This document shows positions 1 to 7,827 of a DNA stretch of 49,596 nt, in pieces (positions within the stretch are counted from its first letter, which is position 1; each line of letters starts with the position of its first letter). The position numbers were made by a program, and so were the translations under genes. Under the pieces are notes generated by a model. The model made no database searches and had not been told where the DNA came from. It was given only the letters and a program-made list of their open reading frames with translations. Source of the DNA: JAAYCI01 sp964370195 (GTDB lineage Bacteria; Bacillota; Clostridia; Oscillospirales; Ruminococcaceae); assembly GCA_964370195.1 (NCBI GenBank), contig CAYJIH010000008.1, positions 1-49,596 of the forward strand, given 5' to 3'.

Positions 1-4
1 TGCC

Positions 5-49
5 CCTGCTTTTCTCGAAAAGCAGGCGGGGTTTGGGGCGGCGCCCCAA
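5..49. repeat. Two adjacent GC-rich palindromes
   Basis: Two perfect inverted repeats lie side by side. The first is a 9-bp stem (5-13 with 18-26, loop CTCG). The second is a 7-bp stem TTGGGGC/GCCCCAA (33-39 with 43-49, loop of 3). The block is more GC-rich than the surrounding DNA and lies beyond the end of the minus-strand operon. It could be a copy of a dispersed intergenic palindromic element or part of a neighbouring gene's terminator. One copy only is visible, so its repeat nature is inference. Confidence 0.4.
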
Positions 50-117
50 GGTCTTTAGCCCACGGGCAGCGGGCAAATTCAGCCCAAAAGCCGAAGGGTA
101 GTTTTTGACAGTTTGAA

Positions 118-153
118 GGCCCCCATCTGCAACATCGTTTGCAAGTGGGAGCC
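118..153 (-). terminator. Stem-loop downstream of the 13-gene operon
   Basis: An imperfect 15-bp stem (118-132 with 139-153, loop of 6) sits 18 bases after the racemase stop codon. Read as minus-strand RNA it has a single mismatch because two positions become G-U pairs. Read as plus-strand RNA it has two C-A mismatches but is followed by TTTT. It probably ends the long minus-strand operon and may work in both directions. The minus-strand U-tract is poor. Confidence 0.5.
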
Positions 154-170
154 TTTTAAAAAACAGATTC

Positions 171-845
171 CTATTCTACATGAGTAAACAAAACACTCTC
201 TGCCAAATTTAAAATATGAAATACCGCTCGGCCGCAAGCCTCTTCCACAGCTTTTGCGTAAGGGGGCATATTTGTGCACTCAAACAAAATCACGCCCACT
301 TCGGGGTGGTCTTCCACCATTTTTTTCGCCATAGAAACCATCTCACGCTGTGCAAGTTGTGTATCTAACGTTTCGCTATTTCCCACAAACACTTTGCCAA
401 ATTGTGTTTCTTGCATTCCATAAACCACCATGGGAATGTGTGAAATGCCAACACCATCAAAATGTTTTTTGGATAAGCTCTCGCTGTTGGCCGTTAAAAC
501 ACCCACCACTTTTCCCTTTGGTAGCATTGCATATAAAGAAGGTGCCCATAATAGTGCCGATGTAAACACGGGAACATTCACCGCATTTGCCAATTCTTGT
601 TGAAACATTGCCAAAAAACCACAGCTTGTGGTGATGGCAGCGACCCCTTGTGCTTCCAGCTCTTGTGCTGCTGTGATAAACGGTGCCAAAAGTGCTTTAT
701 TTCCATCCACAACCACTGCTTTTGGGTCTGCACCTTTGATCACTTTTTTAATAACCGGAAAGGTAAACGAAGCGTCGTTGCCCACATCACCCACAACACG
801 TGGAAATTTTGTATCCAGCATCAAAATGCCAAGTTTTTTCTCCAT
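171..845 (-). CDS. Aspartate/glutamate racemase family protein
   Basis: Protein of 224 residues of the Asp/Glu/hydantoin racemase superfamily, cofactor-independent enzymes that move a proton at a carbon next to a carboxylate using two cysteines. Both cysteines are present: Cys75 in the segment TSCGFLA and Cys190 in FECTNMPPY. The start at 845 is preferred because AAAGGGG lies just upstream; a longer reading to 902 would overlap the permease gene. It is the last gene of the 13-gene minus-strand run, 11 bases after the permease. The family also contains maleate isomerases, hydantoin racemases and arylmalonate decarboxylases, so the substrate is open. Its place beside a flavin amino-acid dehydrogenase suggests it supplies or interconverts a D/L amino acid or a related acid (inference). 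Confidence 0.8.
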   Translation of the reverse strand: MEKKLGILMLDTKFPRVVGDVGNDASFTFPVIKKVIKGADPKAVVVDGNKALLAPFITAAQELEAQGVAAITTSCGFLAMFQQELANAVNVPVFTSALLWAPSLYAMLPKGKVVGVLTANSESLSKKHFDGVGISHIPMVVYGMQETQFGKVFVGNSETLDTQLAQREMVSMAKKMVEDHPEVGVILFECTNMPPYAKAVEEACGRAVFHILNLAESVLFTHVE

Positions 846-856
846 GCAAAACCCCT

Positions 857-2278
857 TTACAAAAATAAGAAGAAAAGGCCTACCGCCAAGAAACACAAAC
901 ACATTGGCAGCGAGTAAAACATTGTTTTAATCGGGTCCACTTTTTTACCAAACTGAGCCGACACAATCCCCACCACCACAAATGTAGTCAAATCGGCCGG
1001 GGGCAAGCCTTGCCCTGCTGATGCTAAGTTGGCACCGGCCACAGCGGCAAACACCGGGTCTAACCCTGTGCTTACAAGTGCAGGACCAAAGAAAGAGAAA
1101 ATGATGTTTTGTGTTGTAGATTGTGAACCGGTTAGCATTCCAATCAACATCATGGCTGCCACGCCGCCAATTTTCAGAATGTTGTTATCAAGGCTTTGTG
1201 CATATACAGACACTTCCTCAATAGCGCCCGATGTGTAAAAAGACCCCAGCATAAACGCACAAGAGATTTGAAGGATTACTGTGTTTTTTACTTTTCCCAT
1301 CCCTTGTTTGAAAATATCTTTTGCATTGCGGTTTACCGTGGGAAAGAAAAAAGCAATGCCAATGGCACATATAATAGACAAAACAATGCCGTTTGTAAGC
1401 CCTTTCAAAATGGTTACACTTGACATCCAACTTAACAGTGAAACCGCTTCTTCCCCTTCTGCAGAATACACCGTAATACTATCTAATATCGTGGGTCCCA
1501 GATCAACCGAAACAAACGGAATTTCTATCGTCCTTAACAAAACGATAACGATAAGTGCCGTCATGGGAATCAATGATTTCCAGTTTTGACGCAATATCAC
1601 CCCCGCTTTTTGGCCGGTATACTTGATGGTCACATCTTTGTTTGCGCCGGGCACATTCCCTTTTCGAACCAAAAACAGGCTGCAATAGGCTGCCACCACC
1701 ACAAATACCAAACTCACGGTGATATACCCAATTCTAATAACGGTATCTGCATCTGCCCCTACAAGCGAAGAGGAAAGCGCAAACCCTTGTGTCATAGGTG
1801 GCATGATAGAACCAATGCAAGCGCCCATAACAATAATGGAACAAATACGCTCGTACGGAAGATTCATCGATGCCAAAATGCCAATTGTCAGCATTCCAAT
1901 CACCGTTGCGGCTGCAATGGCATCGCCTAGTAACGAGCCCGCCAATGTAAGTGCAAACAAAATAGAAATGATAAGAATTCTGGGTGAATTACCAAATTTT
2001 GCCGTTAGTGTACCAATGATGGTATCAATGGTACCAAGGCGTGTTGAAATTTCCGCAAAAATACTCCCCACAATAGACAATGCAATGATCCATGCAAGCC
2101 TATCCAGCCCATCTACCCAAGCCAAAACCCACTCAGCCGGGTTCACCATGCCCGACAAAAGCAATGTTAAAATGCCGGTTGTAATCAATGCAATATTAAT
2201 TTTTCCACCAATTATCGGTATTTTTTTAAACAGTATAATAATTAGCAGAACCGCCATTGGAATTATAACACGTATCAT
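857..2278 (-). CDS. Ion-transporter-superfamily permease, DctM/TRAP large-subunit-like
   Basis: Protein of 473 residues, almost entirely hydrophobic, with about 12 predicted membrane segments. Repeated Gly/Ser/Thr-rich hairpins such as GDAIAAATVIGM and the late segment GANLASAGQGLPPADLTT are typical of the ion-transporter superfamily (DctM-like TRAP large subunits, gluconate and C4-dicarboxylate permeases). No small TRAP membrane subunit or periplasmic binding protein is encoded nearby, so it probably works alone as a secondary transporter of an organic or amino acid. The start is well placed after AAAGGGG. It lies between the DAO-type oxidoreductase and the racemase in the same run, so uptake or export of the dehydrogenase substrate is the likeliest job (inference). 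Confidence 0.7.
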   Translation of the reverse strand: MIRVIIPMAVLLIIILFKKIPIIGGKINIALITTGILTLLLSGMVNPAEWVLAWVDGLDRLAWIIALSIVGSIFAEISTRLGTIDTIIGTLTAKFGNSPRILIISILFALTLAGSLLGDAIAAATVIGMLTIGILASMNLPYERICSIIVMGACIGSIMPPMTQGFALSSSLVGADADTVIRIGYITVSLVFVVVAAYCSLFLVRKGNVPGANKDVTIKYTGQKAGVILRQNWKSLIPMTALIVIVLLRTIEIPFVSVDLGPTILDSITVYSAEGEEAVSLLSWMSSVTILKGLTNGIVLSIICAIGIAFFFPTVNRNAKDIFKQGMGKVKNTVILQISCAFMLGSFYTSGAIEEVSVYAQSLDNNILKIGGVAAMMLIGMLTGSQSTTQNIIFSFFGPALVSTGLDPVFAAVAGANLASAGQGLPPADLTTFVVVGIVSAQFGKKVDPIKTMFYSLPMCLCFLAVGLFFLFL

Positions 2279-2306
2279 TTTTTACCCCTTTGTCAAAACG
2301 GTTCGT

Positions 2307-3467
2307 TCATTTAAACCGGTTTGGATTAAATTCTGCCAAATCGTAAGAACTCTTCCCCTCACAAATCAGCTCACAAATCAATTTCCCTGTTATTGGAGAT
2401 AATGCAATGCCATCTCCCTCATGCCCTGCTGCCATGTAATAATTGTCAAATTCATCTATTTTGCCAAGCAATGGCAGCCCATCCGGTATAAAAGGACGAA
2501 ACCCCGAAAAAAACCGAACCACACTTACATCTCGCAACAATGGAAAAAACCGAATGGCTCGTTTCATCATCACGGAAAGTGCTTCAAACGTGTTTTCGTC
2601 ATTAAATCCTTCAAATTCGCGTGTACCACCAATAATCATGCTGCCGTCTTCTGTTTGCTCAATGCTCAAAGATGCGCCAAGCTTTAAAACAGTTTTATCG
2701 TCAATCACTTCCGGCTTAAACTTGATCAAATTATAGCGGGCGCATTGTACTGTCGCTTTCATAAATGGGGCAATGGGCTCTGTTACTGCAAGTTGCCCTT
2801 TTCGTGGCTGAATGGGAAGCGAAAGCCCTGCAAGTTGTGCCACATTCCCTGCCCAAGCGCCGGCTGCATTCACAATCGTGTCTGCATAAAAATCCCCTTT
2901 ATTGGTTTGTACACCTTTCACTGTGCGCCCTTCCAAAATGCACGTTAACACCTCCGTGTTCGTGTGCACAACAGCCCCCAGTGCCTTCGCCGCTTTCGAA
3001 AATGCCATGGTAAGTGCCAAGGGGTTCACCTTTGCACCTTGTGAAGAATACAATGCACCATAGATATCCGTTGCCATTTGTGGCTCCCTCTCCAGCACTT
3101 CCTTTGCCGAAATCATTTGGATATCCACACCACTTTTGCGCTGTTCTTCTACCAGCTGCGAAAGAATGTCCCATTGTTCTTTGTCTTCCACCGGTTGCAA
3201 CCCACCGCAGTTTTTTTCATATTCAATATCAAAACCCAATTCGTCTGACAATGTATCAAACATTTGAATAGACTGCACGGCCAAATCCAATTGAGGCCCC
3301 GGTTTTTTTGTGTGATAGCCTACAACGCCATCTGTTGCACCCGCAGCGCCGGATGCAACGTCTGTTTTTTCCAAAACAACAACGCGTTTTCCCCGCTTTG
3401 AAAGTTGCCATGCAATGGAATTACCCATAATCCCACCGCCAATAATTAAAACATCAGTTTTCTCCAT
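2307..3467 (-). CDS. FAD-dependent oxidoreductase, DAO family (dehydrogenase catalytic subunit)
   Basis: Protein of 386 residues of the D-amino-acid oxidase / glycine oxidase / HcnC fold. The N-terminal dinucleotide-binding motif reads VLIIGGGIMGNSIAWQL, and the C-terminal part carries the FAD-contacting GHEGDGIALSP segment. In related multi-subunit enzymes (HcnC, the beta subunit of D-hydroxyproline dehydrogenase, OoxB) this subunit oxidises the C-N bond of an amino acid or secondary amine. The start at 3467 has GAAGGTG six bases upstream; an ATG two codons earlier has no room for a ribosome site. It overlaps the end of the BFD-like gene by 14 bases, which argues for translational coupling and one complex. 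The substrate is unknown. Confidence 0.85.
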   Translation of the reverse strand: MEKTDVLIIGGGIMGNSIAWQLSKRGKRVVVLEKTDVASGAAGATDGVVGYHTKKPGPQLDLAVQSIQMFDTLSDELGFDIEYEKNCGGLQPVEDKEQWDILSQLVEEQRKSGVDIQMISAKEVLEREPQMATDIYGALYSSQGAKVNPLALTMAFSKAAKALGAVVHTNTEVLTCILEGRTVKGVQTNKGDFYADTIVNAAGAWAGNVAQLAGLSLPIQPRKGQLAVTEPIAPFMKATVQCARYNLIKFKPEVIDDKTVLKLGASLSIEQTEDGSMIIGGTREFEGFNDENTFEALSVMMKRAIRFFPLLRDVSVVRFFSGFRPFIPDGLPLLGKIDEFDNYYMAAGHEGDGIALSPITGKLICELICEGKSSYDLAEFNPNRFK

Positions 3468-3729
3468 CAACATCACCTTCAAAAACACCCATCTTAATTG
3501 GCCGCACGGGCATGCGGCTTTTTTGTGGTGGAATTTCAGCCGGTGCTATCCCCGTTTCTTTTGCCACTAAATTTTGCACCAACCTAGAACACGTTTGCCC
3601 CTGACATAGCCCCATACAAGCATGTGTGCGCCTTTTTACACCATCCACACTGGTGGCGCCATCTTGTATTGCCTGCAAAATTTCATCTTCGCTTACCTCT
3701 TGGCAGCGGCATACAATTAAATTGCCCAT
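3454..3729 (-). CDS. BFD-like [2Fe-2S] protein
   Basis: Protein of 91 residues matching the bacterioferritin-associated-ferredoxin-like [2Fe-2S] domain. Cys7 and Cys9 (CRC) pair with Cys42 and Cys47 in MGLCQGQTC; Cys38 is an extra cysteine. In the alpha subunits of HcnB and opine oxidases this domain is normally fused to the C-terminus of the FAD protein. Here it is a free-standing gene between the ferredoxin and the DAO subunit, so it probably passes electrons between the two flavin subunits (inference). The ribosome site GGAGG lies 9 bases before the ATG. It overlaps the downstream gene by 14 bases. Confidence 0.8.
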   Translation of the reverse strand: MGNLIVCRCQEVSEDEILQAIQDGATSVDGVKRRTHACMGLCQGQTCSRLVQNLVAKETGIAPAEIPPQKSRMPVRPIKMGVFEGDVDGEN

Positions 3730-3748
3730 TTTTGCTTTCCTCCATGGC

Positions 3749-4252
3749 TTAAAGCCGCTTCATACTCACCGTTTCATCTGCATACTGCATTGGTACACGC
3801 ATCGAAATTACCGCCGTACAATCGTATGCTTTGATTTTTTTCACTTTTAAAACTTCGCCTTCACACACCACTGCACCATCACGCCCAACTGCTTGTACTG
3901 TGTCGCCTATGTTCGGCAGTGGGAGATACTCGAACGGAAAATCAACACTTGCGTGTGTGTCAGAACTTGCTTTGTCTATCATCGTAATGGCAAGCCCGGG
4001 GCAATTGGCCACACAAAGCCCACAACCGGTGCATTTTTCAGCATGCAATACCGGTAAATCTGTTATGTGATCGCCAATAAAAATGGCCCCTGTGGGGCAA
4101 ATGCCCTCGCACGGATTACATGGAATTTCTTGAACACATTCCACTCTTGGGATTTTTTTGCTGCGCATCACTTCTTCGCTTGGCACACCTGGGCAATGCA
4201 GCAGCTCCTCTTTCGAGGGCACACCTGTGATTCGTACACCATCCATTTTCAT
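3749..4252 (-). CDS. 4Fe-4S dicluster ferredoxin-like subunit
   Basis: Protein of 167 residues with two iron-sulfur motifs. The first is atypical (Cys39-x5-Cys45-x2-Cys48-x3-Cys52-Pro). The second is canonical (Cys74-x2-Cys77-x2-Cys80-x3-Cys84-Pro). The remaining C-terminal half has no recognised motif. The start at 4252 is chosen because AGAAAGGA lies 5 bases upstream and the product then begins close to the conserved stretch DGVRITGVPSKEEL. An ATG at 4297 would overlap the preceding gene by 17 bases. Proteins of this shape accompany HcnAB-type dehydrogenases in clostridia, where they likely carry electrons away from the flavin (established association, role inferred). Confidence 0.75.
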   Translation of the reverse strand: MKMDGVRITGVPSKEELLHCPGVPSEEVMRSKKIPRVECVQEIPCNPCEGICPTGAIFIGDHITDLPVLHAEKCTGCGLCVANCPGLAITMIDKASSDTHASVDFPFEYLPLPNIGDTVQAVGRDGAVVCEGEVLKVKKIKAYDCTAVISMRVPMQYADETVSMKRL

Positions 4253-4280
4253 CGTTTTCCTTTCTGCGTCCATGCCAAAA

Positions 4281-5390
4281 TCACTGTTTTTCTCCATAAT
4301 TTTGCATATCCTTTAGCTGGGCCTCCTTGGCAATTCGCCGTTTTTCGCCAAACATGCCGGAGCGTAATATCGAAAGCCGTGCGCGAATTTCCGCCTTCTT
4401 TTCCTCAGCATTCTCTTTTGTTAAATATCCCAGTGCTTCTGCGGCACACACGCCAGCCAAATTCCCCTCTTCCATGGCAGAAGAAGCCTCTTCAACACCG
4501 GTTACATCTCCGGCCACATAAATGCCCTTCACACTTGTTTCCATATTTTCATCGTGCAACGGCACATGCCCACCAAAACTTGGAATAAACGTAAAAGCAC
4601 AACCGGCCATCCACACAAGTTCCGACATTGGGTTTAGCCCCACAGCCAAACAAACCGTGTCCACTTCATAGCTTTTTTCAGTCCCCTCAATGGGTTGCCA
4701 TTGATCATCCAGCGCCACAATTTCTACGCCTTCCACCCTATCTTTTCCGGTTACGCGTTTGATAGTATGCCCTACATAAATGGGAACACCGGCACGGCGA
4801 ATTTTCCCCGCATGAACACCATACCCACCAATTTGTGGTGCTCCTTCCACCAAAGCCACCACATCGGCACCTGCTTGCAATAACTGATAAGACACAATGA
4901 GCCCCACATTGCCGCTACCCAGCATCAGCACTTTTTCTCCGGGCAAAACACGGTTTACATTGATCATGGTTTGGGCAGCACCGGCCCCCATAACACCGGG
5001 CAACGTGCTGCCCTCAAACGGCATATAGTTTTCTTTGGCACCGGTAGCCATAATGATTTTCTTTGCTTTTACCTCATAATGCTTTCCGTTGTACAGCACA
5101 CCTAAATCACCATTTTTTTCAATGCCGTACACAAGCGCGTTAAGCCACACCTCAGCCCCGCTTTGCTCTACCTTGGAAAGAAGCTCCTCCCCAATGGTAA
5201 AACCACGTGTGCCGGCTCTGTGGGCCCTAGAACCAAAAAATTTATGTATTTGTTTAAACAATTGTCCTCCGGGCAGTGCATTTTCATCAAACACCAACAC
5301 CTTGGCACCCGCTTCGGCCGCCATGCTGGCAGCACATAGCCCCGCAGAGCCCGCCCCAATAACCGCAACATCCACGAAAAGTTTATTCAT
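4281..5390 (-). CDS. NAD(P)/FAD-dependent oxidoreductase, HcnB/OoxA-like alpha subunit
   Basis: Protein of 369 residues with a two-dinucleotide-binding fold. The FAD motif is VIGAGSAGLCAAS at residues 10-22, a second nucleotide site lies in LMLGSGNVGLIVSYQLL, and the late FAD motif is GIYVAGDVTG. It resembles the alpha subunits of hydrogen cyanide synthase (HcnB), octopine/nopaline oxidase (OoxA) and D-hydroxyproline dehydrogenase. Those proteins usually end in a BFD-like domain; this one ends after a short charged tail, and the missing domain is encoded separately at 3454-3729. It starts 2 bases after the stop of the [2Fe-2S] gene. HCN production itself is not implied. Confidence 0.85.
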   Translation of the reverse strand: MNKLFVDVAVIGAGSAGLCAASMAAEAGAKVLVFDENALPGGQLFKQIHKFFGSRAHRAGTRGFTIGEELLSKVEQSGAEVWLNALVYGIEKNGDLGVLYNGKHYEVKAKKIIMATGAKENYMPFEGSTLPGVMGAGAAQTMINVNRVLPGEKVLMLGSGNVGLIVSYQLLQAGADVVALVEGAPQIGGYGVHAGKIRRAGVPIYVGHTIKRVTGKDRVEGVEIVALDDQWQPIEGTEKSYEVDTVCLAVGLNPMSELVWMAGCAFTFIPSFGGHVPLHDENMETSVKGIYVAGDVTGVEEASSAMEEGNLAGVCAAEALGYLTKENAEEKKAEIRARLSILRSGMFGEKRRIAKEAQLKDMQNYGEKQ

Positions 5391-5392
5391 AA

Positions 5393-5716
5393 TTATTGAC
5401 CATCCTTTTTAGAAAAACCACCAAGGCCGTTTTGCGTTTCCACCCGCATACCCTCATGAACTGCTGTTACACATGTTCTTGTGTTTGGAATGCCATTCAC
5501 AATCATCATGCAATCCGTACATCGGCCAATTGCGCAAAAAATCCCTCTGGGTTCGCCTGTTTTATGTGTTTTTCTAAAAGCAACAACACCAGCATTTACA
5601 AGCGCTGCCGAAATTGGCTCGCCCATAAGTGCCTCAATCGGCTTCCCATCAAAATAAATGGTCACTGTATTCGACACATCCAACGTTTCCAAAATTGGGT
5701 GTTCTATCACTCTCAC
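5393..5716 (-). CDS. (2Fe-2S)-binding protein, HcnA-like gamma subunit
   Basis: Protein of 107 residues with a plant-ferredoxin-type site: Cys61-x4-Cys66-x2-Cys69-x12-Cys82, set after the segment PRGIF. This is the small subunit (HcnA, gamma) of multi-subunit amino-acid dehydrogenases. The start is GTG at 5716, with GGAGGGG about 5 bases upstream. The stop is 2 bases before the FAD subunit. The gene opens the five-gene dehydrogenase block, 29 bases after the PII gene. Confidence 0.85.
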   Translation of the reverse strand: MRVIEHPILETLDVSNTVTIYFDGKPIEALMGEPISAALVNAGVVAFRKTHKTGEPRGIFCAIGRCTDCMMIVNGIPNTRTCVTAVHEGMRVETQNGLGGFSKKDGQ

Positions 5717-5745
5717 GTTTTCCCCTCCACTCTATATCGCTCTGT

Positions 5746-6099
5746 TTAAATCGCTTCCGTTCCAAGCTCGCGTGTGCGAATTCTCACCGCCTGTTCAATG
5801 GGCGATACAAATATTTTTCCATCGCCGCATTTTCCTGTAAAAGCAACTTCACAAATATTTTCAATCAAAGTATCCACTTCCTCATCGTTCACCACCACAT
5901 CAAAACGCACTTTAGAAGTAAGACGCACATCACGTTTCATATCTGGCGAAAACACAAGACCCTCTGTATCCGGCAATTCCTCATACGTGCCACAGCCAGA
6001 CACATCATATACAGTCATACCACCGGCACTGTATGCCAATATTGCTTGCTTTACAGCGTCTAATTTTTCTTTTCTCACAATTATATTCAACTGTTTCAT
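5746..6099 (-). CDS. PII-family (GlnB/GlnK-like) regulatory protein with divergent T-loop
   Basis: Protein of 117 residues aligning end to end with PII proteins. It starts MKQLNIIV, has the B-loop TGKCGDGKIFV at residues 88-98 and ends RIRTRELGTEAI. PII trimers bind ATP/ADP and 2-oxoglutarate and dock onto transporters or enzymes through the T-loop. Here the T-loop (about residues 35-62) is roughly five residues longer than in GlnB and lacks the TELYRG segment with the uridylylated Tyr51, so control by GlnD is unlikely. There is no amtB or glnA nearby. The gene lies 42 bases after a DASS transporter and 29 bases before the dehydrogenase genes. I infer that it gates the transporter or the dehydrogenase according to cell energy or 2-oxoglutarate. 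Confidence 0.85.
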   Translation of the reverse strand: MKQLNIIVRKEKLDAVKQAILAYSAGGMTVYDVSGCGTYEELPDTEGLVFSPDMKRDVRLTSKVRFDVVVNDEEVDTLIENICEVAFTGKCGDGKIFVSPIEQAVRIRTRELGTEAI

Positions 6100-6141
6100 T
6101 GCATTGCTCCCTCTATGAGATATAAATTTTCTTGCTTATTT

Positions 6142-7584
6142 TTACATTCCCAACGTACCAATCGTATTAAAAAACGGCCAATATTGCATCAGCAACCAAA
6201 CACAAACAGACATCAGTGCAATAACAATCACCGTTAATTTAATGCCGTGTTTAAACATATAACTTGGTGCAAGCCCATACCCAACAGGAATGGCTCGAAT
6301 GGACGTGGGCATGCAGTAAGACAAATTAACACCAATGCTAGCGGCCAGGATATACGGAATGGGGTTCAAGTTCATGCCAAGGGCCAAACTTAACACAATA
6401 GGCATAGAAACGGCTGCCGTGGCTGTGTTGCTGGTAAAATCAGACAATATAATGGTTAGCACAATGATAACTAATATCAGAATGAATTCGTTTTGAATTT
6501 GCGTAGATGAAAGCAAATCGCCCAGCGCTTCTGCCGCACCACTTTCATTGATAAGCGTTCCGGCAGCAAGCCCACCCGCGTATACATAAATAAGCTCCCA
6601 GCCTATTTTTGTTTGCACAACACGCCACACCATCAGTTTTTTGCCGGCCACATCCTTCACAAAAAACGAAAAAATAGCGCAAATGATAAACACGTAGGCC
6701 GGTTTCAATCCTGGCAAAAAATCGGCATACAATGTGCGTGTAAACGACAAAGAGGCCGCAGCCACAAACAATAACAAGCACGTCAATTCTGTTTTGTTTA
6801 TTTTACCAAGTTTTTTGTATTTCTCAATAAAATACGCTTTCGAGCCTTCCAACTGCACACCTTTTGGCTTGATAAACTGAATAAATAGCAAATTGGAAAT
6901 AATCAAAACCACCATGATGGGCAAAAACTTCATCACCCATTCGATGTACATAAATTCTGTGCCCGTGTATTGCTCAATGTACTCAATAATAACAAGATTC
7001 ATAGCGCCACCAAGTGGGCTGGCAAGGCCCCCAAGCCCCGCGCCCCATGCAATGGTTAATAATAGCACAGAGCCCACCTTGCTTTGCTTGATGTCCGTAA
7101 CCCCCACGTATTTAAGCATCGAAACCGCAATGGGTATTACCGTGGCGCAAACAACGGAATTTGGCAACACGGATGACAATACAACCGATAAAAAGAACCA
7201 AAAGGTGATTTGGGATGTAAGAGATGAGCCAATCATCACCAAAAAAGTATAGGCGATACGTTTGTCCAGCCCCACAAGTTCCCAAGATGCCGTTAAAATA
7301 GAAGCCCCTAAAAGCAACAAAATAATTTCTGATGCATAATTTGCCACCACACTGGACATTGGGCTCATTTCAACCAGCGCATTTACTGCAATGGGCAAAA
7401 AACCTGTAATGGCATAGTCAATGCAAGAGCTTACCCACCAATACGCCATCCAAGCCACGGTGCCAATGGCTGCGCGCATTTCAAAGGTTGTAAAAATATC
7501 TTGCGGCAACAAAAGTGCACACGCAACCCACAATAAGGGGCCCATGGCAATGTGCAAGCTTGTTTTGTTTATTTTTTTCACCAT
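6142..7584 (-). CDS. DASS/SLC13-family anion transporter
   Basis: Protein of 480 residues with about 11-12 membrane segments, of the divalent anion:sodium symporter family. The two repeated transport motifs can be seen as an Asn/Pro-containing hairpin SPLGGAMNLVII and a late one DFTSNTATAAVSMPIVLSLA, which contains the SNT signature, followed by SYCMPTSIRAIPVG. Family members carry C4-dicarboxylates, citrate or sulfate with sodium. The ATG at 7584 is preferred; an in-frame TTG three codons earlier abuts the ribosome site AAAGG. It starts 12 bases after the carrier-protein gene and precedes the PII gene, a likely regulator of it (inference). The substrate is unknown. Confidence 0.8.
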   Translation of the reverse strand: MVKKINKTSLHIAMGPLLWVACALLLPQDIFTTFEMRAAIGTVAWMAYWWVSSCIDYAITGFLPIAVNALVEMSPMSSVVANYASEIILLLLGASILTASWELVGLDKRIAYTFLVMIGSSLTSQITFWFFLSVVLSSVLPNSVVCATVIPIAVSMLKYVGVTDIKQSKVGSVLLLTIAWGAGLGGLASPLGGAMNLVIIEYIEQYTGTEFMYIEWVMKFLPIMVVLIISNLLFIQFIKPKGVQLEGSKAYFIEKYKKLGKINKTELTCLLLFVAAASLSFTRTLYADFLPGLKPAYVFIICAIFSFFVKDVAGKKLMVWRVVQTKIGWELIYVYAGGLAAGTLINESGAAEALGDLLSSTQIQNEFILILVIIVLTIILSDFTSNTATAAVSMPIVLSLALGMNLNPIPYILAASIGVNLSYCMPTSIRAIPVGYGLAPSYMFKHGIKLTVIVIALMSVCVWLLMQYWPFFNTIGTLGM

Positions 7585-7596
7585 TGTGTACAACCT

Positions 7597-7821
7597 TTAT
7601 TTTAAGCTGTTCACCAAATGCTCAATCGCATCTACTGAATTTAAATTTTCCGGTACCAAGTCCATCACATCAATTTCCACGCCAAAGGCATAATTCAGCT
7701 CACTTACTAAGGCAATGATGGATAGAGAATCCAAAATACGAGAATCCACCAACGTGGTTTCTGTGGCGTAATCCACCCCTGGATGAATGTTTTTTAGAAT
7801 TTCAATAATTTGTTCTCTCAT
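7597..7821 (-). CDS. Acyl/aminoacyl carrier protein (DltC-like)
   Basis: Protein of 74 residues of the phosphopantetheine carrier family. The attachment serine is Ser32 in the motif LDSLSI. It begins 6 bases after the adenylating enzyme and is clearly its partner. The length and surrounding residues fit DltC-type D-alanyl carriers as well as stand-alone ACPs. It has a strong ribosome site, AAGGAG, 9 bases before the ATG. It would receive the activated group from the ligase at 7828-9297 and present it to the MBOAT for transfer across the membrane (inference from the Dlt pathway). Confidence 0.85.
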   Translation of the reverse strand: MREQIIEILKNIHPGVDYATETTLVDSRILDSLSIIALVSELNYAFGVEIDVMDLVPENLNSVDAIEHLVNSLK

Positions 7822-7827
7822 AGTTTA

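Noticed and set aside
1719..2402. 227-codon plus-strand frame opposite the permease and DAO genes
   Set aside because: It spans two well-supported minus-strand genes and their junction; low-complexity translation.
2307..5716. Literal hydrogen cyanide synthase (hcnABC)
   Set aside because: The subunits are HcnABC-like in family, but the split gene set, the extra ferredoxin and the racemase/transporter neighbours fit an amino-acid dehydrogenase better. HCN synthesis is confined to a narrow branch of the family.
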